DNA of 32,059 nucleotides from a virus, in IMG/VR virus record IMGVR_UViG_3300029910_000069, positions 1 through 32,059 of that record; one strand, written 5' to 3'. The notes under the pieces are model-generated. The model had not been told where the DNA came from. It worked only from the letters and a program-made list of their open reading frames with translations, and did no database searches. The stretch's first letter is position 1. Every line of letters begins with the position of its first letter. Both the position numbers and the translations under genes were made by a program. Positions 10,179 to 17,798 of this stretch are shown here, one piece after another.

Positions 10179-11270
10179 TTAGATCGTGTAGCTGTACCAG
10201 AAGTCGAAGCACTTCGCGCCATCGGCCGCGGTGGTAGGAGCCACGCTGAAGGCCGTGGTGTCGACCGTTCCGACAGTCTCGTCCGTTGGCTTTGCTGCGT
10301 TGCCGGAAGCCGAGACGCCTTCCTTCGACACGACGAAGTTCGTCGCGCCCGCCGGAACCGGAAGCCCGAGATCTACAGCGACTCCGATCCCGAGGTTGTC
10401 GCCGGAGCCACCAGCGCCAGCGAGCGCAGCAACCGTCGCGGACGCCAGCGTCGCGTAGACCTTCGTCGACTTGAACGTCGTTGACGCTGCGCAGATCAGG
10501 GAGATCGTTTCCGTCTGCGCGGATCCGTCAGGTGCGGTTCCGACCAGCGCAATCGTGCCAGCCGTAATGTTGTTCGTCCCCTTCGTGTACCGGACCTGCA
10601 GTTTGGACGGGAACGAGATGGAGTTGGCGATCAGCGTCCGCGCTCCGTTGGCGGACAGCGCCGCTGCCGCCGAGACGGAGATCAGGTCTGCGGCGATGGG
10701 GGCGACGTAGCGAACCCAGGCGCAGATCTTCGTGATCGTAACGCCGGCTGCGACCGCGATGATCGCCGGAGTCGTGGTGTCGAGAACGAAGGTGCTGGTC
10801 ACGTTGGTCAGGAGGAAGGGCTGTCCGCCGAGAGTCGAGCCTTCGTCTCCGGTCGTGATCAGCTTGCCGTCGACGAAGTCGTGCGACGTGTCCGCGTCCC
10901 ACGAACGCTTCATCGTCCACTTGGAGGAAGCTCCACCGATGCTGGTGACGTAGAACAGGCCGCGCTCAAGGCCGGTCGCTGCCGACTTGTCCCAGATGCG
11001 ATCCCCGACAGCGATGGTCACTCCGTCGATGGTTCCCAGCGCTCCGTTTGAGGTCGCGGTCTTCGTCTGCGTTCCCGTGACGTAAGTATTCGCCGGGAGA
11101 GCCGTCGCTGTCATCGCGCGAACCGGACCCCACGCCGCGCTTGAGTTGGTCTGGAGCAGGCTCACCAGCCAGTCGATGAAGACGTAGAGGGGGAGCAGCC
11201 AGGTGTGCCCAATGCTTCGGAGGGTTCGCTGCGATCCGGGAAGTGCGGACTTGGAGTTCGGGAGAGACAT
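10179..11270 (-). CDS. Fibre-like virion protein of unknown role
   Basis: The 363-residue product starts at ATG 11270 with GCAGGAG 8 bases upstream. Residues 1-45 include a hydrophobic helix (WLLPLYVFIDWLVSLLQ). Residues about 47-150 resemble a domain common in phage tail fibres: VRAMTATALPAN, then IDGVTIAVGDRIW, then RGLFYVTSIGGASSKWTMKR and SWDADTSHDFVDG. The rest is Ala/Thr/Ser-rich and beta-prone, with repeated TITKICAWVRYV-like strands. A fibre or tail decoration role is inferred. Its position between chaperone and tape measure is unusual, since these two are normally adjacent. Confidence 0.7.
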   Translation of the reverse strand: MSLPNSKSALPGSQRTLRSIGHTWLLPLYVFIDWLVSLLQTNSSAAWGPVRAMTATALPANTYVTGTQTKTATSNGALGTIDGVTIAVGDRIWDKSAATGLERGLFYVTSIGGASSKWTMKRSWDADTSHDFVDGKLITTGDEGSTLGGQPFLLTNVTSTFVLDTTTPAIIAVAAGVTITKICAWVRYVAPIAADLISVSAAAALSANGARTLIANSISFPSKLQVRYTKGTNNITAGTIALVGTAPDGSAQTETISLICAASTTFKSTKVYATLASATVAALAGAGGSGDNLGIGVAVDLGLPVPAGATNFVVSKEGVSASGNAAKPTDETVGTVDTTAFSVAPTTAADGAKCFDFWYSYTI

Positions 11271-11301
11271 CGGTTGTGCTCCTGCGGCTGATCCGGCCGC
11301 T

Positions 11302-11942
11302 TCACTTCGGGGGTGGCAACTCCTCGATCCCGTCGAGAAGTTCGTTCAGGTCTATCACGTCCTGCCGGGTTGCACAGGTCTTCGCCTCGGTGAGTGTCAG
11401 CCAGCCTTTGGCGATGAGCCGGTCGACGGGCCATCGCCAGAGGAGGTGCTCGATCCGTTCGATTGGTCGGGAGCCGGGGATTTCACGGCGCTCCCGCCGC
11501 GGCGGCGAAAAAAATCAGGGAAGTTCTCCTGCACCGCGAACCAGAGGATGGCCCACAGTTCCGAGGTCCGCCCGGCGAACAGTTCGTTGAAGACCTTGTC
11601 ATCCGTCGAAGGCCACATCGGACGGCCGTCGACCGTCGCTTCTCCGCCCTGCAGGAGCCCGTGGATGATCGTCTGGAGATCGCCAGGCCGGAGCGCACCG
11701 ACGATGCTTCCGAGTTCCGCTGCGACGTCCGCTGCCATTTCCGGAGGCAGGGCATCGAGCACGTCGCCGGCGGACATCGATCCGATGGCTGTCGGATCCA
11801 TCAGTTCGGCACCCTTGAGCCGAAGGATCATTCCGAGGGCGCGCCCGACTGCTGGGGCGACAAGCGGTTGAAGGGAGAAGCTCAGGAGCGCAGGAACCGG
11901 ATGGAGGCCGATCGTGCGCCCCCCGACAACTCGGGTCGTCAT
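11302..11942 (-). CDS. Tail assembly chaperone, -1 frameshift product (213 aa)
   Basis: Reading starts at ATG 11942 and follows the zero frame for 145 codons to the run of seven T at 11514-11508 (GAT TTT TTT). A slip of -1 leads into a frame that continues for 68 codons to a TGA at 11302-11304. The extension is protein-like, with SRPIERIEHLLWRWPVDRLI and KTCATRQDVIDLNELLDGIE, and fills the otherwise empty gap before the next gene. Phage lambda G/GT and many myoviruses use the same arrangement to make a minor long chaperone that recruits tape measure and tube proteins. The frameshift is inferred from sequence; its efficiency is unknown. Confidence 0.78.
11397..11942 (-). CDS. Tail assembly chaperone, zero-frame product (181 aa)
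   Basis: The gene starts at ATG 11942, sharing one base with the tube gene stop (TAATG). Residues 1-140 look like a phage tail assembly chaperone: an acidic helical middle, MWPSTDDKVFNELFAG and SELWAILWFAVQENFPDFF, typical of XkdN-type proteins. After the slippery T run the zero frame encodes only a low-complexity Ser/Gly tail (SNGSSTSSGDGPSTGSS), which supports use of the -1 frame as the structured alternative. The position right after sheath and tube is the expected one. Confidence 0.82.
   Translation of the reverse strand: MTTRVVGGRTIGLHPVPALLSFSLQPLVAPAVGRALGMILRLKGAELMDPTAIGSMSAGDVLDALPPEMAADVAAELGSIVGALRPGDLQTIIHGLLQGGEATVDGRPMWPSTDDKVFNELFAGRTSELWAILWFAVQENFPDFFRRRGGSAVKSPAPDQSNGSSTSSGDGPSTGSSPKAG
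11508..11514 (-). promoter_or_regulatory. Slippery heptamer for -1 ribosomal frameshifting
   Basis: On the minus strand the run T-TTT-TTT occupies the X-XXY-YYZ positions of the zero frame. Both tRNAs can re-pair perfectly after a -1 slip. A GC-rich stretch (CGCCGCCGCGGCGGGAGCG) follows at once and can form a GCCGC/GCGGC hairpin that may stall the ribosome. It lies at the boundary between the structured part of the chaperone and its low-complexity zero-frame tail. Confidence 0.75.
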
Positions 11943-12391
11943 TACAGCGGAATCGTCGTCCCGATCTCAGACGCGAGATACGGGCAACGAAGCTCCCACT
12001 CGATGTTCGACGACTCGGTCGCGTACGGCTTCTTCGGGATGCGCTTCAGCCACGCGACGCCGCAACCGGCGATGGAGGTGCCCGTTGGGTCTGTTACTGA
12101 GACGGGGCCGGTCGCAAGGCGCGTCAGGCGGTCGGCGACGGCAACGGCCGACAGGGACGGGTTCGACGGAGACGCGAAGTTCGTGGAGAACTTGATCGTC
12201 CCTCGGCGGTCGGCGCTTAGGATGCGAACGACCTGGCCGTCGGCAGCGACTTCGTCCGCCCACGCATCGACTTCGAAGTCGATCTCAACGAACGTCCCCT
12301 TCGCCATCATCGTCACGACGATCGGGGGGAACCCGGTCGGAGCGAAGGTCAGGATCACCGCTCCCGGTGCGTAGCTCTGCTGGCCGCTCAT
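11942..12391 (-). CDS. Tail tube protein (DUF3277-type)
   Basis: The 149-residue protein begins MSGQQSYAPGAVILTFAPTG at ATG 12391, 10 bases after the sheath stop. It contains GTFVEIDFEVDAWADEVAADG and RGTIKFSTNFASPSNPSL, features of DUF3277-like tubes that partner DUF3383 sheaths. A conserved C-terminal stretch (WLKRIPKKPYATESSNIEWE) matches the ring-ring contact region of tube proteins. The length (about 150) is normal. It is coupled to the chaperone gene by a 1-base overlap. Confidence 0.88.
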   Translation of the reverse strand: MSGQQSYAPGAVILTFAPTGFPPIVVTMMAKGTFVEIDFEVDAWADEVAADGQVVRILSADRRGTIKFSTNFASPSNPSLSAVAVADRLTRLATGPVSVTDPTGTSIAGCGVAWLKRIPKKPYATESSNIEWELRCPYLASEIGTTIPL

Positions 12392-12401
12392 TCGACGCTC
12401 C

Positions 12402-14012
12402 TTACTGGCTGACCTGGACGTTGACGACCATCGTGTTGATCGCGCCCGCTAGCGTGAACGAAGAGACGACCCCGTTCAGGACGCGATTCTGTCGGTCCGT
12501 CGAAGAGACGGATCCGGACGACGGAGCGGTGACGCTCGGAGCAGGGATCCCCGGAGGGCTTCCGGGATTGATTCCGCCGGAGCCAGGGCCAGCGCCAGCC
12601 GGCTTCGCGCCCTGCTCGTTGATCGCCTTCACCATCGCGACGATCATTGCGATTCCGGCGTCCGTGAACGGGATCTTTTCGTTTCCGATCAGGAGGTTGT
12701 CTCCGCCTTCGACGACCTGGGCGACGTACCACCCGAGGAATCGAACGACGTCGATGTACTCACCGAAGCAGGTCAGGCCCTGCCCCTGGACGACGTTGAT
12801 TCCGCCGAGTTCCCCGTACCAGTTCGCGAGGCTCGCGTTGAGGAACGCGATCTGAGACGCCGTGTACTGCTGGCCGTTGCCCCATCCCGACGTGACTCCG
12901 GACAGCGTCTTGTAGAGCCAGTTGTCCCCGCCCGGCGGGATATTGAACCAGCGCCCGATCTCGGCTGCGTCCATGAACTCCGACGCGCGCGGATGGAAGA
13001 TGCCGCCGGTGCCCGTCTCGATCCCGCCGTAGGCTCCGGCCTTCAGGTTCGCTTGCGGTCCGGTACCAGCCGTTGCGTCCGTCGTGTCCGAGGTCGCGAC
13101 GATGTAGAGCTTCTGCTGAGTCGCGATCCACGTCGCGGCGGCGATCACGTAGGCGTTGCTGTTGAGCAGCGTCACGAGACCGTACCAGCCGTTCGTTTCG
13201 TTCTGGCAAGCGGCCAGGTCCGTCGCAAGTCCGCCACCGGAAGGCGCGACGTGGTTCTGCGAAGTCGTGATTAGCGTCGGGTCGTTCGTCTCGACTCCGA
13301 CCCATCCCGTGGCCGTTCCGGTCACGAGCAGCGTCTTCGACCCGGCCGATCCGATCACGGTCGGAGTAGCGGTCGGGAGATCCGTTAGCGCGGTGATCGC
13401 GGCCTTCAGCCCGAGGCAGATCGCGTCGTTCTGCGCCTGAGCGTTCGTGAGCGTGTTGGCCCCGATGTAGAGGTACGTCAGACCGCCGACGGTCTGCGAC
13501 GCTGACGTTCCGGTCGGGCCGGCGGAATCGGAATCGGTGCCGCCGACGGAGACGAAGTAGAACTTCCCGGTATCGGCCGTAACGACGTCGCCAGTCGGAA
13601 AGGTGCCGCTCGCAACGAACGCCGTGACTGTCGGCGCAACGTAGGTTGCAGCCTGCCTGTTAGCGGCGCCCGTCGGGTCGCTGATCCAGAGGGTGTACGA
13701 CGCTCCCGCGATCACCTGGGCGACGACCGCTCCCCAAGTCTGCGTCGTCGGGTTCGTCAGTGCGCGGCCGATGTAGAGAGCCTGAAGCTGTGGGTTCTGT
13801 CCGAACGCCTTCGCGGCTGCGTTGTACGCGGCGGTCGTCGCACCCCAATCGGCCAGAACTTCGTCCGCCGAGTCGTAGAGGCGGGTTCGGGTCGTCCAGG
13901 CGGAAGGATCGAGAGGGAGTTCCTGCGTCAGGATCAGCGGCGTTCCGAATCCCTCTTCCGTCACTCCTGGCTGGGAGAGAGAGACGTTCACCGTTACCGG
14001 ATTCGATCCCAC
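12402..14012 (-). CDS. Tail sheath protein (DUF3383-type)
   Basis: The gene starts at GTG 14012 (GAGGTG 5 bases upstream) and encodes 536 residues. The N-terminus (NPVTVNVSLSQPGVTEEGFG) and the segment VLADWGATTAAYNAAAKAF followed by FGQNPQLQALYIGRAL are strong signatures of DUF3383 sheaths. The central part (about 130-330) is a Thr/Gly-rich beta insert. The C-terminal third (ANWYGELGGINVVQGQGL, then VVRFLGWYVAQVVEGG, and a final FTLAGAINTMVVNVQV) is the sheath core that interlocks subunits. Contraction of this sheath drives the tube through the cell envelope. Confidence 0.92.
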   Translation of the reverse strand: MGSNPVTVNVSLSQPGVTEEGFGTPLILTQELPLDPSAWTTRTRLYDSADEVLADWGATTAAYNAAAKAFGQNPQLQALYIGRALTNPTTQTWGAVVAQVIAGASYTLWISDPTGAANRQAATYVAPTVTAFVASGTFPTGDVVTADTGKFYFVSVGGTDSDSAGPTGTSASQTVGGLTYLYIGANTLTNAQAQNDAICLGLKAAITALTDLPTATPTVIGSAGSKTLLVTGTATGWVGVETNDPTLITTSQNHVAPSGGGLATDLAACQNETNGWYGLVTLLNSNAYVIAAATWIATQQKLYIVATSDTTDATAGTGPQANLKAGAYGGIETGTGGIFHPRASEFMDAAEIGRWFNIPPGGDNWLYKTLSGVTSGWGNGQQYTASQIAFLNASLANWYGELGGINVVQGQGLTCFGEYIDVVRFLGWYVAQVVEGGDNLLIGNEKIPFTDAGIAMIVAMVKAINEQGAKPAGAGPGSGGINPGSPPGIPAPSVTAPSSGSVSSTDRQNRVLNGVVSSFTLAGAINTMVVNVQVSQ

Positions 14013-14071
14013 GGGGCACCTCGCGGGAGAGAACCTATCAGCGGGAAGTCATAGAGCACAAGCGGGCGTCG

Positions 14072-15046
14072 TTACGTCACGCCGTCTTCGTCGCAGATAT
14101 AGGTCTCGCCATCGTTGGACGTGAAGTCCGGCGGGTCCGTCGTCGTGAAGACTTTCCACCCGGCGCGCCACGGCGGGGCGATGATCCAGCCTTCGCCGCC
14201 ATCCGAGACCATCGTTCCAGGCGGAGGATTGTTCGCAGCAAGCCCCGGAGGAAGCGTGTGGTCCGTCGTGAACCCTGATCCGCCCTTGACCCAGGCGTTT
14301 GTCCCGACGCCGCTCGGCACCGTCACGGAGTAGGCACCGGACGGGATGGGCGTGTCTGGCGTCCATGGTCCGGACTGCGGCGCCCAATGGTCCCAGCGGG
14401 TCGTGTTGTCCTGCTGGCCGTCATCGGTCCCGGTCGGCGCCTTCGGAGCAGAGCCCTCCGCATGAAACGTGAACTCGTCCGTTATTCCGCTGTCGTCGGT
14501 CACCTTCACTGTTCCGTTCACCGTGTTGATGTAGCCGGTGTATTCGACGGCAGCGACCGCAGGGATGAACATCCGGATATGCAGGAGCGCGAACCCCCGG
14601 AACCCCGTGCTGATCAGCTTCGGCAGGTACTGCGCCGCCCCGAAGGAGTCGAAGAACGAAACGCCGAACTTCAGCGCGCGGTCCCGGAGCGTCGGCAGGA
14701 TGATCGCCGACCGTATCCTCTCCGCGATCGCCAGCGCGTCCAACTCTTCGTCGGAGGTCACCGTCGTCTTCGTGTAGACCTCGACGCTCAGGACGACTTC
14801 CCTGAAGCCCTGCGTTGCCAGTTGGATCTCCTCGCCGGCCGGACGCGTGAGATCCGTCGTCGCCACGATCGCGTCCTGGCACGGGTTCTCAGACCCGGAG
14901 ATCGACAGGTCGATGTAGTCGTCCGTCGGCTGGTTCGTGTTCTGGTACGCCCAAAGGACGTGCGATTCATCGAGACCGCTCGCCCGGATCATCGCCTGGA
15001 CAATGGCGTCGCGGACAAGGGCCCATGGGTTGCGGGGGAGCGTCAC
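14072..15046 (-). CDS. Tail/neck terminator protein with an extra C-terminal domain
   Basis: The start chosen is GTG 15046, which overlaps the adaptor stop by GTGA and has CAGGTG at good spacing; an upstream ATG at 15085 would overlap by 43 bases. The product is 324 residues. Residues 1-165 follow the phage neck terminator pattern (NPWALVRDAIVQAMIRASGL, ESHVLWAYQNTNQP, LSVEVYTKTT, ALLHIRMFIPAVAAVEY). Residues about 175-324 are a separate Gly/Pro/Thr-rich region with several Trp (TRWDHWAPQSGPWTPDTPIP, WIIAPPWRAGWKVF), absent from ordinary terminators of about 160-180 residues. It would cap the tail tube before head joining. Confidence 0.75.
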   Translation of the reverse strand: MTLPRNPWALVRDAIVQAMIRASGLDESHVLWAYQNTNQPTDDYIDLSISGSENPCQDAIVATTDLTRPAGEEIQLATQGFREVVLSVEVYTKTTVTSDEELDALAIAERIRSAIILPTLRDRALKFGVSFFDSFGAAQYLPKLISTGFRGFALLHIRMFIPAVAAVEYTGYINTVNGTVKVTDDSGITDEFTFHAEGSAPKAPTGTDDGQQDNTTRWDHWAPQSGPWTPDTPIPSGAYSVTVPSGVGTNAWVKGGSGFTTDHTLPPGLAANNPPPGTMVSDGGEGWIIAPPWRAGWKVFTTTDPPDFTSNDGETYICDEDGVT

Positions 15047-15405
15047 GACGGCACCTGCAGGAGCGCCTTCGTGTATCCCATCCACGATTCAACGCTCTGG
15101 ATTTCCCAGAGCTTGCCGTCCTCGAGGGTGATCCGGTCGGCCTCAAGCGCCGCGCCTTGACCTCCGACCTGCAGCGGCGTCTTCGTGAACATGACCCGCG
15201 TCTCCGTCGCGCGCCGCTCCTCCGGGAGCCGAAGGAGATCGCGTCCGCCGGCCGGCTGGACACAGGCGATGTCGACAGTGAACTTCGTTTTCTTTCCGGG
15301 AACCTCGCGGCCGTTGTGCACGCCGCTCGTCTGCGTCCGGGTTCCGACGTAAGGCCCGGTGCTGAAGGAGTCGATCAAGTCCCAGGCGAAGTCCGCGTCG
15401 AACAT
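15043..15405 (-). CDS. Head-tail adaptor/head closure-like protein
   Basis: A 120-residue protein starts at ATG 15405, 17 bases after the gp10-like stop, and overlaps the terminator gene by 4 bases. It is predicted mostly beta, with KTKFTVDIACVQPAGGRDLL, RVMFTKTPLQVG and LEDGKLWEIQSVESWM, the latter resembling head closure (stopper) proteins. Such proteins seal the connector and receive the tail. No clear Shine-Dalgarno is present; a 14-base box shared with the portal gene lies at 15410-15423. The family is inferred mainly from position. Confidence 0.65.
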   Translation of the reverse strand: MFDADFAWDLIDSFSTGPYVGTRTQTSGVHNGREVPGKKTKFTVDIACVQPAGGRDLLRLPEERRATETRVMFTKTPLQVGGQGAALEADRITLEDGKLWEIQSVESWMGYTKALLQVPS

Positions 15406-15409
15406 GCAG

Positions 15410-15423
15410 GGACTCTACACCGT
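15410..15423 (-). repeat. 14-base box shared with the portal gene leader
   Basis: The minus-strand sequence ACGGTGTAGAGTCC occurs here and at 29396-29409, each ending a few bases before an ATG. It contains a TGTAGAGT element that could act as an extended -10. See the finding on possible leaderless starts. Confidence 0.4.
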
Positions 15424-16046
15424 CAGCCCTGATCCTTGCTTCCGGGGACGTATTTCGAGTCGGACTGGCGTTCGCCGATGACGCGCGCCCAGGCTATGGC
15501 GCCGAGCATTCGCGCGGTGTCGATGAGTGGCTTCACGCCGTAGGGGTTGTCGCGGAGCGCCTTCGTCTTCCCCTTCTGCGCCTTCCGGATGAACGTCGAC
15601 ATCGCGTTCGCTGGAGAGACGCCTGCGACGATGGCGTTCTTGATCGACGTCGCCAGCCGGAGCCCGAGCAGGTCCAGAGCGTCGTCGAACGACATCTTCC
15701 CGTCGACGATGACCTTCAGGAGCAGCTCCCCGGAAAGCTTCTCGAGGTCCGCCCGCATCTCGTCGAACGTCTGCCGGAACGCCGGGCGAGGAGGGATCTT
15801 CCCGTCCTGCGTCCCGAACTCATTCACGGCTGCGATCTCAGCGACGGTCAGCGGAGCGGCCATTCCGTTCGGGAGCTTGCGATGGAGTCCTCCGCGCGCG
15901 GAGTCGGCGAGCACTCCTACTTTGACACTGACGGGGCCTCGAATCGCGGAGGCTCGTTTCATCAGGTCGCGGAAGCCGTGATCGACGTCGACGACTCCGT
16001 TCTTCCCGGAGCCCGCGATGAACCGTCCGTGGGAGTCGCGCGCCAT
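15423..16046 (-). CDS. Tail completion/neck protein, HK97 gp10-like
   Basis: The 207-residue product starts at ATG 16046. It has VSVKVGVLADSARGG, then TVAEIAAVNEFGTQDGKIPP and RPAFRQTFDEMRADLEKL, a recognisable HK97-gp10 / virion morphogenesis pattern (NEFGT...IPxRPxxR). The C-terminal half is helical and basic. Members of this family form a ring between head connector and tail. The gene sits 3 bases after the 78-residue gene upstream. Confidence 0.82.
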   Translation of the reverse strand: MARDSHGRFIAGSGKNGVVDVDHGFRDLMKRASAIRGPVSVKVGVLADSARGGLHRKLPNGMAAPLTVAEIAAVNEFGTQDGKIPPRPAFRQTFDEMRADLEKLSGELLLKVIVDGKMSFDDALDLLGLRLATSIKNAIVAGVSPANAMSTFIRKAQKGKTKALRDNPYGVKPLIDTARMLGAIAWARVIGERQSDSKYVPGSKDQG

Positions 16047-16049
16047 GCC

Positions 16050-16286
16050 TCAGAGGATAGTCGAAGCGGCCTCTTTCGCCGCAGCGTCGCCGGCCGCTGT
16101 CTTCCTGGCCTTCTCAGCGCGGTTGCGTTCGTCGCGATCCCTCTGCCTGCGGTGACGCTCTTCTTCGCGCGTCGCTTTCCGGGGAACCGGCGGAGCGTGA
16201 AACGATTCACGATGCGCAACGAAGCGACCCGACGACTTCCCGGCCAGAGATCGAAGAAGCTGATCGACGTCAGTCGGAGCGTTCAT
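16050..16286 (-). CDS. Small basic protein, function unknown
   Basis: The ATG at 16286 overlaps the preceding stop by ATGA, which selects this start over the longer Arg-rich extension. The 78-residue product begins MNAPTDVDQLLRSLAGKSSG and continues with a highly charged helix (TREEERHRRQRDRDERNRAE) and an Ala-rich tail. The composition suggests a nucleic-acid-binding or chaperone-like accessory protein. No family is recognised. Confidence 0.65.
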   Translation of the reverse strand: MNAPTDVDQLLRSLAGKSSGRFVAHRESFHAPPVPRKATREEERHRRQRDRDERNRAEKARKTAAGDAAAKEAASTIL

Positions 16287-16786
16287 TGGATGTAGCCTCC
16301 GCGCGTCTTCGTTCCGCTGGGAGCGCGAACAGCCGTCTCCCTCTTCGACTCGATCCCGATCAGAGAGTCCAGACGCGACGGGTGACCCTTCGGTCCGACT
16401 TCGTCCGGCGACATGCACTCCACGATCTGAGCTGTCGTCGGCATGTCTCCGTACTGCAGGCAGAGAGCGCCCCACGTCCGGTGCGCCCGCATGAAGTCTG
16501 GAATCCCGATCCGCTGCTCGATCGCGCCACTGACATAGCAGGCGAGAACTCCGGCGACGAAGGCCGGGCCGGAGTCGCAGCCGTTGATGCGTGGTCCCAT
16601 CGGCCAGCCGATCCGCTTGAAGAACTCCGGCACCGTCCGCTCGAGGTCGGCCTTCTGGATCGGGATGCGAACCATCAGACGGACCGTCTGCCGAAGGAGC
16701 GCGGTGTCGCGGACCTTCGTTCGTGTTCGCGCCCGGATGCGCCGCGCGGTTCTGGCCGGCAGCGCCGGAGCAGGGAGAATCTTCAC
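16283..16786 (-). CDS. Hypothetical connector-region protein
   Basis: The start is GTG 16786, overlapping the DUF4054-like stop by GTGA. The product has 167 residues. The first 45 are very basic (TARRIRARTRTKVR). The rest contains LERTVPEFFKRIGWPMGPRI, CDSGPAFVAGVLACYVSG and MPTTAQIVECMSPDEVG. Position between two connector-type genes suggests a head-tail role, but the sequence is not recognised. An internal ATG at about 16674 (MVRIPIQKADLERTVP) is a possible alternative start. Confidence 0.65.
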   Translation of the reverse strand: MKILPAPALPARTARRIRARTRTKVRDTALLRQTVRLMVRIPIQKADLERTVPEFFKRIGWPMGPRINGCDSGPAFVAGVLACYVSGAIEQRIGIPDFMRAHRTWGALCLQYGDMPTTAQIVECMSPDEVGPKGHPSRLDSLIGIESKRETAVRAPSGTKTRGGYIQ

Positions 16787-17130
16787 GGCACGAACCCCAT
16801 CGCGACGTTCGGGAGGATGCGGACCAGGCGTTCGTACTCCACGCCGTAAATGGTCGTTCCGAGCGGGCCGTTCGCCATCATGTCGGCGAAGCCCTGTGAG
16901 ATCTGGCCGACGCTCTTGTCCGTCGTCGGCCCCTCTCCACGCTTCCGGGAGATCGTCGCCAGGTGCGCCGCGAGGTACCGCTGGCCGTCGAGGATGCGCT
17001 TCCCCCATTGGTACGCGGGAACCTCCAGCGCGGCCATTGCCAAGAACGCCGTCTGCGACGGCTCCGGTACGGTGCTCAGTTCCGGTGCGACGTTGACCAC
17101 GTCCTGCCATGTGGCGACCGGAGCGGCCAT
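16783..17130 (-). CDS. Head-tail connector protein (DUF4054-type)
   Basis: This 115-residue protein starts at ATG 17130. Its pattern (a short N-terminal strand, APELSTVPEPSQTAFLAMAA, YQWGKRILDGQRYLAAHLAT, then SVGQISQGFADMMANGPLG) matches DUF4054 and related gp15-like head completion proteins. A ring of these extends the portal and accepts the stopper. Downstream coupling to the next gene is by a GTGA overlap. Confidence 0.82.
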   Translation of the reverse strand: MAAPVATWQDVVNVAPELSTVPEPSQTAFLAMAALEVPAYQWGKRILDGQRYLAAHLATISRKRGEGPTTDKSVGQISQGFADMMANGPLGTTIYGVEYERLVRILPNVAMGFVP

Positions 17131-17135
17131 CGGCG

Positions 17136-17645
17136 TTAGCCCTCTTCTTCGGCGGTCTTCTGGCGCGGCTTGTTCTTCGGGCTCTTGATCTTCTTGATCT
17201 TCGCGTTGATGGCGATGAGCACCTGGCCGGTCGTCTCCTGCGTCGCGAGCATTTCCAGGAGGTCCAGCGACTCCGTGTTCTCAACGAACTTCAGAGCGTC
17301 TTCGTCCTCCAGGTCAAGCAGCGGGTTGTCGGCGCGGAGCGGGTTCCCGACGACCAGCGTGAGCTTGCCGATGCGGGCCAGGGAGTCCTCGGGCGAACCT
17401 GTGCCGACGATCTTCGTCCGGAGCAGCGTCTTGACGGCGGTCTGCTTCATCGCCTCCAGCCATCGCTTCTCCGGGACCAGGTTGGTCCCCACGTTCAGCT
17501 TGATCAGCTTCCCGCCGTCGAAGGCTCCCTTCGTCCCGGAGCCAGCCGAGATCGAGATCGTCCCGAGTCGATTGTTCAGGACGGGGATGACGCGGAGGAC
17601 TTCTTCGGCGGGCTCTTCGTTCACGCGAGCGACCTTGGCGGGCAT
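17136..17645 (-). CDS. Hypothetical head-region protein
   Basis: The 169-residue product starts at ATG 17645 with CTGAGAGG 6 bases upstream, a strong site. It is beta/alpha in look, with LNNRLGTISISAGSGTKGAF, LIKLNVGTNLVPEKRWLEA and KLTLVVGNPLRADNPLLDLE, and ends in a very basic tail (KIKKIKSPKNKPRQK). It is separated from the capsid gene by a terminator hairpin, so it may begin a new transcript. In related phages a small protein often sits here; its function is unknown. Confidence 0.75.
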   Translation of the reverse strand: MPAKVARVNEEPAEEVLRVIPVLNNRLGTISISAGSGTKGAFDGGKLIKLNVGTNLVPEKRWLEAMKQTAVKTLLRTKIVGTGSPEDSLARIGKLTLVVGNPLRADNPLLDLEDEDALKFVENTESLDLLEMLATQETTGQVLIAINAKIKKIKSPKNKPRQKTAEEEG

Positions 17646-17725
17646 CGTGACCTCTCAGGGGTTGTCGAACTGCAAGCAAAGTACACGACGACGAACCGAC
17701 GCACAACCGCGAAGGAGAAACGGAA

Positions 17726-17757
17726 GGGCCGGAGAGGGGTGATTTCCTCTCCGGCCC
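17726..17757 (-). terminator. Hairpin terminator after the major capsid gene
   Basis: A perfect 12-bp stem (17726-17737 with 17746-17757, GGGCCGGAGAGG type) closes an 8-base loop. On the minus strand a T/C-rich stretch (TTCCGTTTCTCC) follows. It lies about 40 bases past the capsid stop and is a good candidate for full or partial intrinsic termination that lets capsid protein be made in excess. Confidence 0.75.
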
Positions 17758-17798
17758 AGATACGCGGCCCAGGCTTTCGCCCGCCGCTGCAGGATGTT

